Positions 16,608 through 23,912 of a stretch of 34,251 nt of DNA are shown piece after piece. The position numbers were made by a program, and so were the translations under genes. How positions within the stretch are numbered: position 1 is the first letter of the stretch; each line of letters opens with the position of its first letter. Source of the DNA: a virus; IMG/VR virus record IMGVR_UViG_3300047297_000061, positions 1 through 34,251 of that record; one strand, given 5' to 3'. Below the pieces are notes generated by a model. It did no database searches. It worked only from the letters and a program-made list of their open reading frames with translations, and was not told the DNA's origin.

Positions 16608-17759
16608 TTACATAAAAGTATACCTGCCATTGCCCCTTTTGATGCTGAAGTTATTCCACGCTAAAGCCAATGCCATTACGCAGTCATCGTGAAATCCACT
16701 AGGGGCAGAATACTTAACCCCATTTGCAGTGAACTGATATTCAAACACTTGCAGTTCGTTTGTTATTGCTCCTTCAGGGAATCCAATTCTACCCTGTTGT
16801 ATTGCAGTTGCAAGACCTTCCATAAGTTGCTGCTTACTTGAACTCGTAAACTTTAAACCTTCAATGGCTATACCTTCCCTTTGTAAATCTTCTAGGATAG
16901 GGTCACCTACACCTGTACTATCTACTAATATAGGACATCTAGGCAGCCTTTTAATATTCTCTTTGGTGTTATGCCAATCCATTTGATACCTGTCAAAATA
17001 AGCCACGTTACCCCCATTATCTAATCCTATGATTACTGTATGGTCAACTGACTTTGCAAGGTCAATACCAAATGCAACTATTTGTTGGTTGCTAATAGGT
17101 TTTATACAATCCTGAATGAATTTGTTCCCAAATGGGTTAGCACTATTCTCGCTAGGGTTTGCCATATATTCCTGCTCAAATACTACATTTGGCAGTTGCA
17201 TTCTTGCTTCATCTATTTCCTGTGGGTCAATGAAAGGATTATCATAGCTAGTAAACTTAAACGATGCCCAATCATTTTCACCTGCCTTCATAAACAGGCT
17301 ATAGAAATAATTCTTACCTCTAGGTGTAGAAAGGAATATTGCCTTCCCTTTGTAATCTGTCAGGGTTGGTCTAATACTATTCTGCCATCCTGATTCAAGT
17401 TCAGGGATAAATGATGCTTCATCTATGATAACTAAATGAAATTTTCTACCCCTTAAATTATCTAATCGTTCCCCTGTGAAGAATTCAATCTGTCCGCCAT
17501 TGGGAAAATCTATTTTAAGGTCTGACTTGTTTTTAGGCAATTCTAGGGACTCTGTTAGCTTACTGAAGAAAACCTTTGCCAACCCATAAGTAGGGGTAAT
17601 ATAAGCCACTGAATAGCCTTTAACCGCATATGTGACTGAAAGTATCTGTGACAGTTCTGACTTACCAAATCTTCTGCCGCACATCACCACTCTAAAACGC
17701 TTGTCGCATTCTAATATCTTCTGTTGATTTGCGTGTGGGTTAGGTAAGAATATTTGCAT
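16608..17759 (-). CDS. terL: Terminase large subunit
   Basis: The motor that translocates DNA into the prohead and cuts it. Its 383 residues include a Walker A-like site near the start (VMCGRRFGKSE), Walker B (HLVIIDEASF), a coupling motif (IFLSTPRGKN), and a C-terminal RNase H-like nuclease with acidic motifs FGIDLAKSVDHT, ILVDSTGVGD and HDDCVMALALA. It is on the short side for the family, but all motifs are present. It starts 1 nt into the end of the small terminase gene. The first of the paired regulatory repeats for the virion promoter overlaps its 3' end. Confidence 0.95.
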   Translation of the reverse strand: MQIFLPNPHANQQKILECDKRFRVVMCGRRFGKSELSQILSVTYAVKGYSVAYITPTYGLAKVFFSKLTESLELPKNKSDLKIDFPNGGQIEFFTGERLDNLRGRKFHLVIIDEASFIPELESGWQNSIRPTLTDYKGKAIFLSTPRGKNYFYSLFMKAGENDWASFKFTSYDNPFIDPQEIDEARMQLPNVVFEQEYMANPSENSANPFGNKFIQDCIKPISNQQIVAFGIDLAKSVDHTVIIGLDNGGNVAYFDRYQMDWHNTKENIKRLPRCPILVDSTGVGDPILEDLQREGIAIEGLKFTSSSKQQLMEGLATAIQQGRIGFPEGAITNELQVFEYQFTANGVKYSAPSGFHDDCVMALALAWNNFSIKRGNGRYTFM

Positions 17760-18118
17760 TATAAAATGGTTTTACCATCTACAAAGATAACCTCTATTTT
17801 ATTATCTGATTTAATATCCATCTGTTCCTTTGGCTTACCATATACCCTAGTCAATAAAGTTTCAATTGAATATAGGCTTCCCTTGCTCATTGAGTTTAAT
17901 ATAGCCTTACAAATGGTTCTTTCTAATGCAGTTGCTAATACATCATCCTGTATAGATTTAAGTTGTTCTTGATTCATTGCCATTAGATTTTGTATTGTAT
18001 CGTTTACTTCAGATAACTTATACCCCTGCTCAATAAGTAAGCTAACATACTTTTTAGGTCTGCCATTTGGATTCCCTGACTGACCCTTTACAAATGGTAT
18101 TAAATGTTCTTTGCTCAT
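17759..18118 (-). CDS. terS: Terminase small subunit (DUF5681-type)
   Basis: A 119-residue DNA-binding protein. It opens FVKGQSGNPNGRPKKY, the hallmark of the DUF5681 domain, which occurs in putative small terminases next to large ones. A helical middle (MNQEQLKSIQDDVLATALER) would mediate oligomer formation, and the end is beta-like. It would recognise the packaging site and hand DNA to TerL. It overlaps terL by 1 nt and lies 16 nt after the 117-residue gene. Confidence 0.8.
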   Translation of the reverse strand: MSKEHLIPFVKGQSGNPNGRPKKYVSLLIEQGYKLSEVNDTIQNLMAMNQEQLKSIQDDVLATALERTICKAILNSMSKGSLYSIETLLTRVYGKPKEQMDIKSDNKIEVIFVDGKTIL

Positions 18119-18134
18119 TCTGTTTTTATTCTGT

Positions 18135-18488
18135 TTATTTATCTAATTTAGATTTAAAATGCTCACAAAGTTTATCCATCTTGCTAACATAATAAGTCAT
18201 AAAGTCTTTGAACCCTTCGTTATCTTGTTGATAGCTGACATACAAAATACCCCTTAATCTTTGTGATGGGGTTTTGTTTATTTCTAGGTCTGTCTTAATG
18301 CTATCTATGTTATCTAGTTCATCTTGTTGAAATGGTTCTTCTTTGATGGCTATGTAACAGAATCTTTGGTTAAGTTGGAATACCTGTGCTGCATCATTTG
18401 GTGACATTTCCTGTGTTCCAAATGTTACCTTAATTGTTTTATCCTTTCTTGATGTTAAGCCTTCTATTTGTGCAGGTAAAATTATCAT
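18135..18488 (-). CDS. Unknown protein between HNH nuclease and small terminase
   Basis: A 117-residue protein starting MIILPAQIEGLTSRKDKTIK. Similar proteins occur between the HNH and terminase genes of Bacteroidota phages. It has a small beta N-terminal part (FGTQEMSPND, FQLNQRFCYIAIKEEPF) and a helical C-terminus (NEGFKDFMTYYVSKMDKLCE). Its ATG overlaps the HNH stop (ATGA). The place in the packaging cassette suggests a packaging accessory, but no motif shows it. Confidence 0.65.
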   Translation of the reverse strand: MIILPAQIEGLTSRKDKTIKVTFGTQEMSPNDAAQVFQLNQRFCYIAIKEEPFQQDELDNIDSIKTDLEINKTPSQRLRGILYVSYQQDNEGFKDFMTYYVSKMDKLCEHFKSKLDK

Positions 18489-18733
18489 CCTAGTTTTTGT
18501 TTATGTATCTCTTTTAAAAATTCCATATATTGTTTCTTGTCTCCGTATTGTAAATGATGCTCTCTGCATAGTGCCATAAGATTATCTATTGTATCCCCTT
18601 TCTTTGTTCCCCCCATTCCCCTAGCTTCTATGTGATGAATGTCTACTGCCCTTGCACCGCAAGTTTCACAAGGTATAAAATCCTCACCTGTGTAACCAAA
18701 ATGGTTCAGATATACTTTAGTATGATTTTTAAT
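18485..18733 (-). CDS. HNH endonuclease of the packaging cassette (probable ATT start)
   Basis: The frame reads KNHTKVYLNHFGYTGEDFIP, then CETC, DIHHIEARGMGG, NLMALCREHH, an intact HNH site with two zinc-binding Cys pairs. HNH proteins next to terminase genes assist TerL in cutting at cohesive ends in phages such as HK97, so the same role is likely here. There is no ATG, GTG or TTG at the conserved start: the in-frame TAG is followed by GCA and then ATT at 18733, giving 82 residues. ATT overlaps the glycosyltransferase stop, so translation may be coupled. A CTG nine codons in is an alternative. Confidence 0.8.
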   Translation of the reverse strand: MKNHTKVYLNHFGYTGEDFIPCETCGARAVDIHHIEARGMGGTKKGDTIDNLMALCREHHLQYGDKKQYMEFLKEIHKQKLG

Positions 18734-19724
18734 TGCCTATCAGTTTATTATAAATAGCAAATCTTTTATTATTTATAGCCTCAAAGTTAAACTCCCTTTC
18801 ACAGAATTCAAATAATTTCTGTCCGTATTCTATTCTAGCTGCTTCATCAAAAGTTAATAGCTTAATCCATTTATACCAATCAGTTTGATTATTTACATAG
18901 CATACAGGCATATTTTTATAAGGATGCACATTGCTAACTATTGCAGGGTTTTTCTTTGCAGCCGTTTCTAATACTTTTAAATTAGATTTCATTGAACCAA
19001 ACTTATTATCTACTAAAGGAATTAAACTTATATCAGAGTCAGCATAAGCACCCATATACTTTGTAATTTCTGCATAGTCATATATGGTAGGGTTTAACTT
19101 TAATCCGTTTGTAAATACTCCTATCATTCTATCCCATAGATGTTTCTCCCCTAAATTATATCCTGCAATAACTGTTCTTATAGGAAAATTTATCTTCTTC
19201 ATTGGGAATCGTAATATATCTAAATCAGGAACGTGAGTGCCTGACCCACTCCAAAATAATCTAACCATATCCGATTCAATCTTATTATCCATAAACTGCT
19301 CTTTACCATAAGGTAAGGCATTAGGTAGTATTTCTACATTAGAATTATATATAGATATTTCTTCTGCTAACCTTTCGTGTGTGCAGGTGCATAGGTCTGC
19401 AATCCTAATAAAATCCGTTATCCTTTGAGTAACATCACTATCCCTATATCTATCAGCTAGAACGTGTGAAGGTGGCAATATCCAATAGTCATCATTATCT
19501 ACTACCAATTTAAAGTTATATTTCTTTCGCATATCCTCAAGCATTGATATTTCTGTAAATGCTAGGAATCTATTAAATATTACTATGTCATAGTTATTAT
19601 CAAATACTGCTTCGTTTATTGTATCTGTAATTAAACAATAATCTTTCTGCATATTAACTAAAGGCATCATTATTCTATGATAACCTACACCACTAAACTT
19701 GCTAGTAATAGCTAATATTCTCAT
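18729..19724 (-). CDS. GT-B fold glycosyltransferase
   Basis: A 331-residue enzyme that would transfer a sugar from a nucleotide donor. It begins MRILAITSKFSGVGYHRIMM, a Rossmann start with a Gly-rich loop, has LVVDNDDYWILPP and CTCTHERLAE in the first domain, and VRLFWSGSGTHVPDL plus SDISLIPLVDNKFGSMKSNL KVLETAAKKNPAIVS in the second. The last motif matches the donor-binding part of group 1 glycosyltransferases. Possible targets are virion proteins, phage DNA or the host surface. Its stop overlaps the HNH frame. Confidence 0.8.
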   Translation of the reverse strand: MRILAITSKFSGVGYHRIMMPLVNMQKDYCLITDTINEAVFDNNYDIVIFNRFLAFTEISMLEDMRKKYNFKLVVDNDDYWILPPSHVLADRYRDSDVTQRITDFIRIADLCTCTHERLAEEISIYNSNVEILPNALPYGKEQFMDNKIESDMVRLFWSGSGTHVPDLDILRFPMKKINFPIRTVIAGYNLGEKHLWDRMIGVFTNGLKLNPTIYDYAEITKYMGAYADSDISLIPLVDNKFGSMKSNLKVLETAAKKNPAIVSNVHPYKNMPVCYVNNQTDWYKWIKLLTFDEAARIEYGQKLFEFCEREFNFEAINNKRFAIYNKLIGN

Positions 19725-19727
19725 AGG

Positions 19728-19961
19728 TTATTTGTTTTGTTTAACTATTAGTTCTTTCATAAATTCAACCCCTGCCTTAAAGTAATGCTTTTTCACGCCA
19801 TAAAATGTTTTTTCAATATACTTATCTATATCCTCATCACTTGGTAGTTCTATTGGATTTAATTGATTAATGATACCGTCATCTTCTAAATCATAAAGGT
19901 AATGATGTTTATCTGCCAATTTTATTGCCTCTCTTACTTGTTCTTCTGTATATAGTTTCAT
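19728..19961 (-). CDS. Small unknown protein (77 residues)
   Basis: An acidic helical protein starting MKLYTEEQVREAIKLADKHH. It resembles small phage proteins of unknown function in Bacteroidota, and its middle IELPSDEDIDKYIEKTF reads like a short conserved helix. It ends VKQNK followed by the repeated leader described under findings. Placed between the fused 149-residue protein and the glycosyltransferase. No function can be read. Confidence 0.65.
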   Translation of the reverse strand: MKLYTEEQVREAIKLADKHHYLYDLEDDGIINQLNPIELPSDEDIDKYIEKTFYGVKKHYFKAGVEFMKELIVKQNK

Positions 19962-19964
19962 AGG

Positions 19965-20414
19965 TTATTTGTTTTGGTTTGTAAGTTTACGAGTTTCTGC
20001 TGCACAAAACTCAAGTAATACTGAAACTACTTTAAGTTTTTCATCTTGAGGTAATCTATTAAAACAATCTTTAATATTTATTACATCTGTCAATTCTCCA
20101 TCAATAGTAGTTGCAAAAATGCTAGTAGATGGAAATAAATCGTGAGCATTCATTTTAATTGGTTGACTTAAAGTACCTGTTCCTGTTAATTGTTCTTTCA
20201 TTGTTTTTTTGTTTTGTTTATAGGTTTTGTTGTAGTATTTTTCTGCCACAAAAAAATTATTATCTTCATCAATTCCAACTTGAAACCCTTGCATTATCTG
20301 CTTTTTTTCTTTTTCAAGTAATCTTTTTTCATTACTTGCAATCCAATTTAATATTGTTAATGGATTATTTTGTGTATCCCAATATTCAAATATTTCTTGT
20401 AAGGCTGTTTTCAT
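19965..20414 (-). CDS. Fused small protein: YYNKTY-family domain plus 78-residue domain
   Basis: The first 71 residues (MKTALQEIFEYW, LLEKEKKQIM, AEKYYNKTY) match the 77-residue gene at 32007-32240 in order and motif. There the protein stops after YYNKTYNN. Here the frame runs on through AAACAAAACAAAAAAACA, which looks like a gene leader, into an internal ATG at 20201 that starts MKEQLTGTGTLSQPIKM and would alone encode 78 residues. So two adjacent genes appear to have merged by loss of a stop or a one-base change in an A run. It may be expressed both as fusion and from the inner start. Function unknown. Confidence 0.7.
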   Translation of the reverse strand: MKTALQEIFEYWDTQNNPLTILNWIASNEKRLLEKEKKQIMQGFQVGIDEDNNFFVAEKYYNKTYKQNKKTMKEQLTGTGTLSQPIKMNAHDLFPSTSIFATTIDGELTDVINIKDCFNRLPQDEKLKVVSVLLEFCAAETRKLTNQNK

Positions 20415-20500
20415 ATTTTGTTTGTTTTTGTTTAATAATGTAAAGTTTATTTAATTTAATTAATTAATAGTAAGTATTAGTACTAAATTTAAAATATTTA

Positions 20501-20588
20501 TAATTAGAATTATATTTCTAATTTGGTTAAATAATTGTTTTTTAATTGGTTTTTTTATAGTAATTAGAATTATATTTCCAATTTGGTT
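20501..20588. repeat. 28-bp direct repeat, 60-bp pitch, each copy a hairpin
   Basis: TAATTAGAATTATATTTC plus AATTTGGTT occurs at 20501-20528 and 20561-20588 with one mismatch. Each copy is also nearly palindromic (TTAGAA/TTCTAA). The second copy encodes the last codons and stop of the 102-residue gene, so the first looks like a partial duplication of that gene end into the 155-bp gap 20415-20569. The rest of the gap is AT-rich without features. Confidence 0.75.
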
Positions 20589-20878
20589 TTTGGATATTGT
20601 GTATAAAATTTTCCCATCCATTTTTCTGATTCAGCCTTGTATTTTTGTTTAGCTTTAAGTAATTGTTGTATAGTCCCTTTTAGGTTTTTTACATACTCAT
20701 CTTGCCTATTAATACGAAGTGATTTATTTTCATCTTCTAATTCTGCTATTTGGCTTTCTAAAATACCAACCTTAACTCCATATTCTTTTAGTTGCCTATG
20801 CAAATCAGCGATTATTTCATCTTGAGAATAAATTCTTTTTACCTGTAATAAAACCTCTCTATCTACATATGTTTTCAT
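20570..20878 (-). CDS. Coiled-coil protein (102 residues)
   Basis: Starts MKTYVDREVLLQVKRIYSQD. Residues 30-85 form a predicted coiled coil with Leu/Ile heptads (LESQIAELEDENKSL, LKGTIQQLLKAKQKYKAESE). The end is basic. No enzyme motif. Such proteins are common in phage accessory regions and their role is unknown. The upstream leader is of the repeated ATAACCTATG type. Confidence 0.65.
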   Translation of the reverse strand: MKTYVDREVLLQVKRIYSQDEIIADLHRQLKEYGVKVGILESQIAELEDENKSLRINRQDEYVKNLKGTIQQLLKAKQKYKAESEKWMGKFYTQYPKTKLEI

Positions 20879-20881
20879 AGG

Positions 20882-21052
20882 TTATTTGTATTGATTTAAT
20901 AATTTTTCATTCTTTTTACTACCACATTTGGTACAAACTAAATAAACCTTTATGACTTTAGAAAAATGTTTACTTAATGTAGTTAGTACTTCTGCTTTAC
21001 AATTAGGACACAAATCTCCTACATTACATTTTTTAGATAATGTTTTGTTCAT
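20882..21052 (-). CDS. Zinc-ribbon protein (56 residues)
   Basis: ATG at 21052 gives MNKTLSKKCNVGDLCPNCKA and, after a spacer, YLVCTKCGSKKNEK. The two CxxC pairs 22 residues apart are a typical zinc ribbon, suggesting nucleic acid or protein binding. It ends LLNQYK, and its last codons form part of the leader for the next gene. It is under 60 residues but has good codon structure and tight spacing (3 nt). Confidence 0.65.
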   Translation of the reverse strand: MNKTLSKKCNVGDLCPNCKAEVLTTLSKHFSKVIKVYLVCTKCGSKKNEKLLNQYK

Positions 21053-21055
21053 AGA

Positions 21056-21238
21056 TTATTTGTTTTTGTTTATTGGATATGTACTTAACCATTGTATGCC
21101 ATATACAGAATCTACGCCATAATCTCCATCATAATCCCATTCATATTTTTCTTTGCAATTAGGACATTCTCCACTTTTATGCTCAATCGCAATAAAATTA
21201 ATATCACAATACAAACAATTTGATTCTATTTCTTTCAT
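21056..21238 (-). CDS. Zinc-ribbon protein (60 residues)
   Basis: Starts MKEIESNCLYCDINFIAIEH and has CLYC and CPNC pairs about 20 residues apart, then an acidic stretch WDYDGDYGVDS. The fold is probably a zinc ribbon like its neighbour downstream, though the two are not obviously related outside the Cys pairs. It ends INKNK, again within the shared leader. Role unknown; binding nucleic acid or host protein is a guess. Confidence 0.65.
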   Translation of the reverse strand: MKEIESNCLYCDINFIAIEHKSGECPNCKEKYEWDYDGDYGVDSVYGIQWLSTYPINKNK

Positions 21239-21241
21239 AGG

Positions 21242-21481
21242 TTATAGTTTTTCTATTTCTTTTTTAACTTCTTGCCAAAAATTAATATCATATGTAATAT
21301 GTTCAGTTAAAAATTCACCTTCTAATGATAGTTTATATGGGTTAGAATTTATTATTTCATCTACTGCTATTAATGCACATTTTTTCCCTCTTTGTTGTCT
21401 AATTATAAAATGGTCTTCATCATGTGTATCTACCATCATATATTTACTAACTAATTCTATTGCTTTATCTTTTTCTGTCAT
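21242..21481 (-). CDS. Small unknown protein (79 residues)
   Basis: Starts MTEKDKAIELVSKYMMVDTH, a short helix common in small phage proteins, followed by a beta stretch CALIAVDEII, and an end FWQEVKKEIEKL. The product is acidic and soluble. No family function is known to me. It sits between the GT2-like gene and the zinc-ribbon genes. Confidence 0.6.
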   Translation of the reverse strand: MTEKDKAIELVSKYMMVDTHDEDHFIIRQQRGKKCALIAVDEIINSNPYKLSLEGEFLTEHITYDINFWQEVKKEIEKL

Positions 21482-21497
21482 AGGTTATTTGTTTTGG

Positions 21498-22085
21498 TTA
21501 TAAAGGAAGGTAATATGTTTTGCTGCCATTTGAATAATTTGCTACATTGCTAGTATGTAATTCCCAAGTACTTTTAACTAAATCATTTTTATTATAACCA
21601 TACGCATCTATTCCATTCTGTTCAATATGAGTAGCATAACCTGTACGAATGTATTTAGTATATAACCCTGCTGCTCTTACTCGTGTGCAATAGTCAAGGT
21701 CAATTGCTCCGTATGGGTCAAGTGCAGTATTGAACGCACCTACATTTTTAATTACCTCTTTAGTTATTGTGAAGTTCCCTATTATATCTGTTGTGTCATC
21801 AAATTGTCCAACTATAGGAAAAGAACAAATACCTATTGTTTTATCCTGCATAAATTCATTCCTACTCTTTAGCCAATTGTCAGGTTCTAATATGTCATTA
21901 GATAAAAATGTTACATATTGAATATCACTTAAATTTATTTTATTTAAACCTATGTTCATAGCTTTTGCTATACCTTTCTCGTTAACTATTATAACTTGTT
22001 CAATATCTGTACCTGCATTAGATAAGTTAATGCCTAATGTTTTAACGCTATTGTTTTGATAATTTAAAAATATTACTGCGTTCAT
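21498..22085 (-). CDS. GT2-like glycosyltransferase (GT-A fold)
   Basis: A 195-residue minimal glycosyltransferase. It starts MNAVIFLNYQNNSVKTL, has VTFLSNDILEPDNWL, where SND stands in the place of the metal-binding DxD, and PYGAIDLDYCTRVRAAGLYT, which matches the catalytic acidic motif with DLDYC of the GT2 family. It is shorter than the usual 230-300, lacking any membrane part. Its start overlaps the acyltransferase stop by 4 nt, so the pair act in one pathway. Target not known; virion or surface glycan modification is inferred. Confidence 0.75.
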   Translation of the reverse strand: MNAVIFLNYQNNSVKTLGINLSNAGTDIEQVIIVNEKGIAKAMNIGLNKINLSDIQYVTFLSNDILEPDNWLKSRNEFMQDKTIGICSFPIVGQFDDTTDIIGNFTITKEVIKNVGAFNTALDPYGAIDLDYCTRVRAAGLYTKYIRTGYATHIEQNGIDAYGYNKNDLVKSTWELHTSNVANYSNGSKTYYLPL

Positions 22086-22606
22086 TTGATTATATTTTGT
22101 CCTAATGATTTAGCAGGTACACCTGCATATTTTGTATATGGTTGTGATTCGCCTTTAAAAAATGCACTTGCTCCTATCATACAACCTACGTGAATATTGC
22201 TATATTGATGTAATACTGCATTCATTCCTATGTTAGATTTTTCACCTACTGTAGAATGTCCACCTATTTTAGCACCTGAACTTATTGTTACATTATTATT
22301 TATTGTGCAATCGTGTGCTATATAAGCGTGTTTCATTATAAAACAATTATCCCCTATATATGTAGCTTGTTCTGTTCCTGCATCTATTGTAACTAATCCT
22401 GTGATTATATTATTATTTCCAATTATAACTCTACCACTAACAACCTCTCTCATTCCATTGTGTTTATTATTTACATTACGTTCATATTTCCAAAACTCTT
22501 TATGTTCTGCAGGGTCTCCTATAATGCAATAAGCACCAATGTAATTGTTATCACCTAGTATAACATTATCACCTATGATTGCCGTTGGATGTATATAATT
22601 AGCCAT
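22082..22606 (-). CDS. Left-handed beta-helix acyltransferase
   Basis: A 174-residue protein of hexapeptide repeats (GDNVILGDNNYIGAY, IGNNNIITG, IGDNCFIMKHAYIAHDC, VTISSGAKIG) with an N-terminal start HPTAIIGDN like that of LpxA. The HAYIAHDC His is the expected catalytic residue. It would acetylate or acylate a sugar on a nucleotide. At 174 residues it is shorter than LpxA, lacking its C-terminal helices. With the two glycosyltransferases it suggests a small sugar-building set. Confidence 0.85.
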   Translation of the reverse strand: MANYIHPTAIIGDNVILGDNNYIGAYCIIGDPAEHKEFWKYERNVNNKHNGMREVVSGRVIIGNNNIITGLVTIDAGTEQATYIGDNCFIMKHAYIAHDCTINNNVTISSGAKIGGHSTVGEKSNIGMNAVLHQYSNIHVGCMIGASAFFKGESQPYTKYAGVPAKSLGQNIIK

Positions 22607-22910
22607 TCTTTTTCTTTCTAGTTTTTTTAATTATAACTTGTTGATTTTCAGCTACTTCACTTTTTTCACCTTTTTCACTAATTTGGTTTTCTATTGGTAA
22701 ACTTTCATAATACCTATATAATCTTAAAATCATTTCCATCCTACAATCACCGCACCAAATTGTAAGTATAAAAGTAGGGTTAATATATGTTTTATAAATA
22801 TGCTCATACATTTTAAGTACAGGCAAATCTAGGTTTCTTACATAACCACTTAAAGCAGTTTCATAATTATTATAGTGTTCTTTTAAAAATTGTCTGTGTT
22901 CTAGTTCCAT
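22599..22910 (-). CDS. CxxC protein with basic tail (103 residues)
   Basis: Starts MELEHRQFLKEHYNNYETAL. The middle carries IWCGDCRMEMILRLYRYYES, a single CxxC, and the end is highly basic (KKTRKKKNG), overlapping the next gene start by 8 nt. Similar small CxxC proteins are frequent in Bacteroidota phages and lack a known function. A lone CxxC could bind metal in a dimer or act in redox chemistry. Confidence 0.6.
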   Translation of the reverse strand: MELEHRQFLKEHYNNYETALSGYVRNLDLPVLKMYEHIYKTYINPTFILTIWCGDCRMEMILRLYRYYESLPIENQISEKGEKSEVAENQQVIIKKTRKKKNG

Positions 22911-23140
22911 ATCTTATGCATTAAAGTTTCAATTATTGCACCTAGAAATCCTGATATAAATACAACACTTGCTATATCTACAACTAATTTAGGTGAGAAA
23001 TAGAGTATGACCCCAACCCACGCAGCCAAACAACTTCCGCAACTGAAAGGCTTGAAGTTGATATGCCATTTACGATGAAGGTTGTGTATTGAATTAAAAA
23101 ATAATGATGTACAGACACTTGTTATAATAATTTGAATCAT
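22901..23140 (-). CDS. Small membrane protein with CxxC (79 residues)
   Basis: Two or three membrane helices: an N-terminal one (IIITSVCTSLFFNSI), one after the motif KPFSCGSCLAAWVGVILYF, and one near the end (VVFISGFLGAIIETL). The SCGSC motif next to a helix resembles a family of small bacterial membrane proteins (DUF1360-like). Function unknown. It overlaps the genes on both sides by a few nt and may pair with the CxxC protein downstream. Confidence 0.65.
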   Translation of the reverse strand: MIQIIITSVCTSLFFNSIHNLHRKWHINFKPFSCGSCLAAWVGVILYFSPKLVVDIASVVFISGFLGAIIETLMHKIWN

Positions 23141-23619
23141 TTGCGAATGTGTTTTTTTAGTTCGGTTTTAGTTTGTTTCAAAGTTCTTATAATTGACATA
23201 TATGGTATTCCTGTCTTTCTGCTTAACTCTTTTGCGTTCTTATTAAACTCAAAAGTATATAGGTTTAATATCTCTTTTTGATACCAATGTAGTTTTTCTA
23301 TTCCGTTCTCCATTACATCTATTACACTATTTTGTTCTGTTTCAGCCTGTTCTTTGTCCTCGTATTCTGTGTAGTTTCTGTATTTTTTCCAAAATTGACT
23401 TCTATCTGACTTAATCATATTTAGCATAGTTCGTACTATGTAGAACCTAATCTCACCTCTTTCATATAATCCAAATAGCTTTTCATCTTCCATTTCTAAC
23501 AATACCATAAACACTTCTACCTTTAAATCATATTGCAATTCTTCAGGTTGCATCTTTGCAAATGCCTGATTTACTTCATCATTAAGCCAATATTGCTCTA
23601 CAATTTTATTTTTGTCCAT
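23137..23619 (-). CDS. Sigma factor-like transcription regulator
   Basis: A 160-residue protein with a sigma-like layout. Residues 25-80 (LKVEVFMVLLEM, IRFYIVRTMLNMIKSDRSQF) resemble region 2, and residues 110-155 (LHWYQKEILNLYTFEFN, AKELSRKTGIPYMSIIRTLK) have the helix-turn-helix of region 4. This suggests an ECF-like sigma or a related switch, perhaps acting on the virion promoter at 16543. Its start overlaps the nuclease gene by 22 nt. The assignment is from pattern and not certain; a region-4-only regulator is the alternative. Confidence 0.6.
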   Translation of the reverse strand: MDKNKIVEQYWLNDEVNQAFAKMQPEELQYDLKVEVFMVLLEMEDEKLFGLYERGEIRFYIVRTMLNMIKSDRSQFWKKYRNYTEYEDKEQAETEQNSVIDVMENGIEKLHWYQKEILNLYTFEFNKNAKELSRKTGIPYMSIIRTLKQTKTELKKHIRK

Positions 23620-23912
23620 TCCACCAAAGCAGGTTTATTTTCTACTTCAGTACAAATATAGACTAAACTTCCGCATTTCCAACAATCTGTAAACCTTTCA
23701 ATTTGTTCTTTGCTTAACTTATCCCCTAATTTTTTTACTTCAACCATAACATATTTACCTTCTTGATTGTAACCTTGTAGGTCTGCCCATCCCTTTTCTA
23801 TTGTTCCTTTTCTTCTGCCATAAGGTATATTGTTAACTCTGTTAAGTCTAACTCCAATATAACCTAGATTTAACTTTGCCCATTGAGTAAGTTCGTTTGC
23901 TGAAATATCCAT
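23598..23912 (-). CDS. VRR-NUC endonuclease-like protein
   Basis: A compact 104-residue PD-(D/E)xK nuclease: it has GWADLQGYNQ and YVMVEVKKLGDKLSKEQIER, giving the D and ExK residues in the right order for the VRR-NUC family. It would act on branched or replicative DNA, fitting the neighbourhood of ERF and DUF4373 genes. It overlaps its upstream neighbour by 43 nt and its downstream one by 22. Confidence 0.75.
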   Translation of the reverse strand: MDISANELTQWAKLNLGYIGVRLNRVNNIPYGRRKGTIEKGWADLQGYNQEGKYVMVEVKKLGDKLSKEQIERFTDCWKCGSLVYICTEVENKPALVEWTKIKL

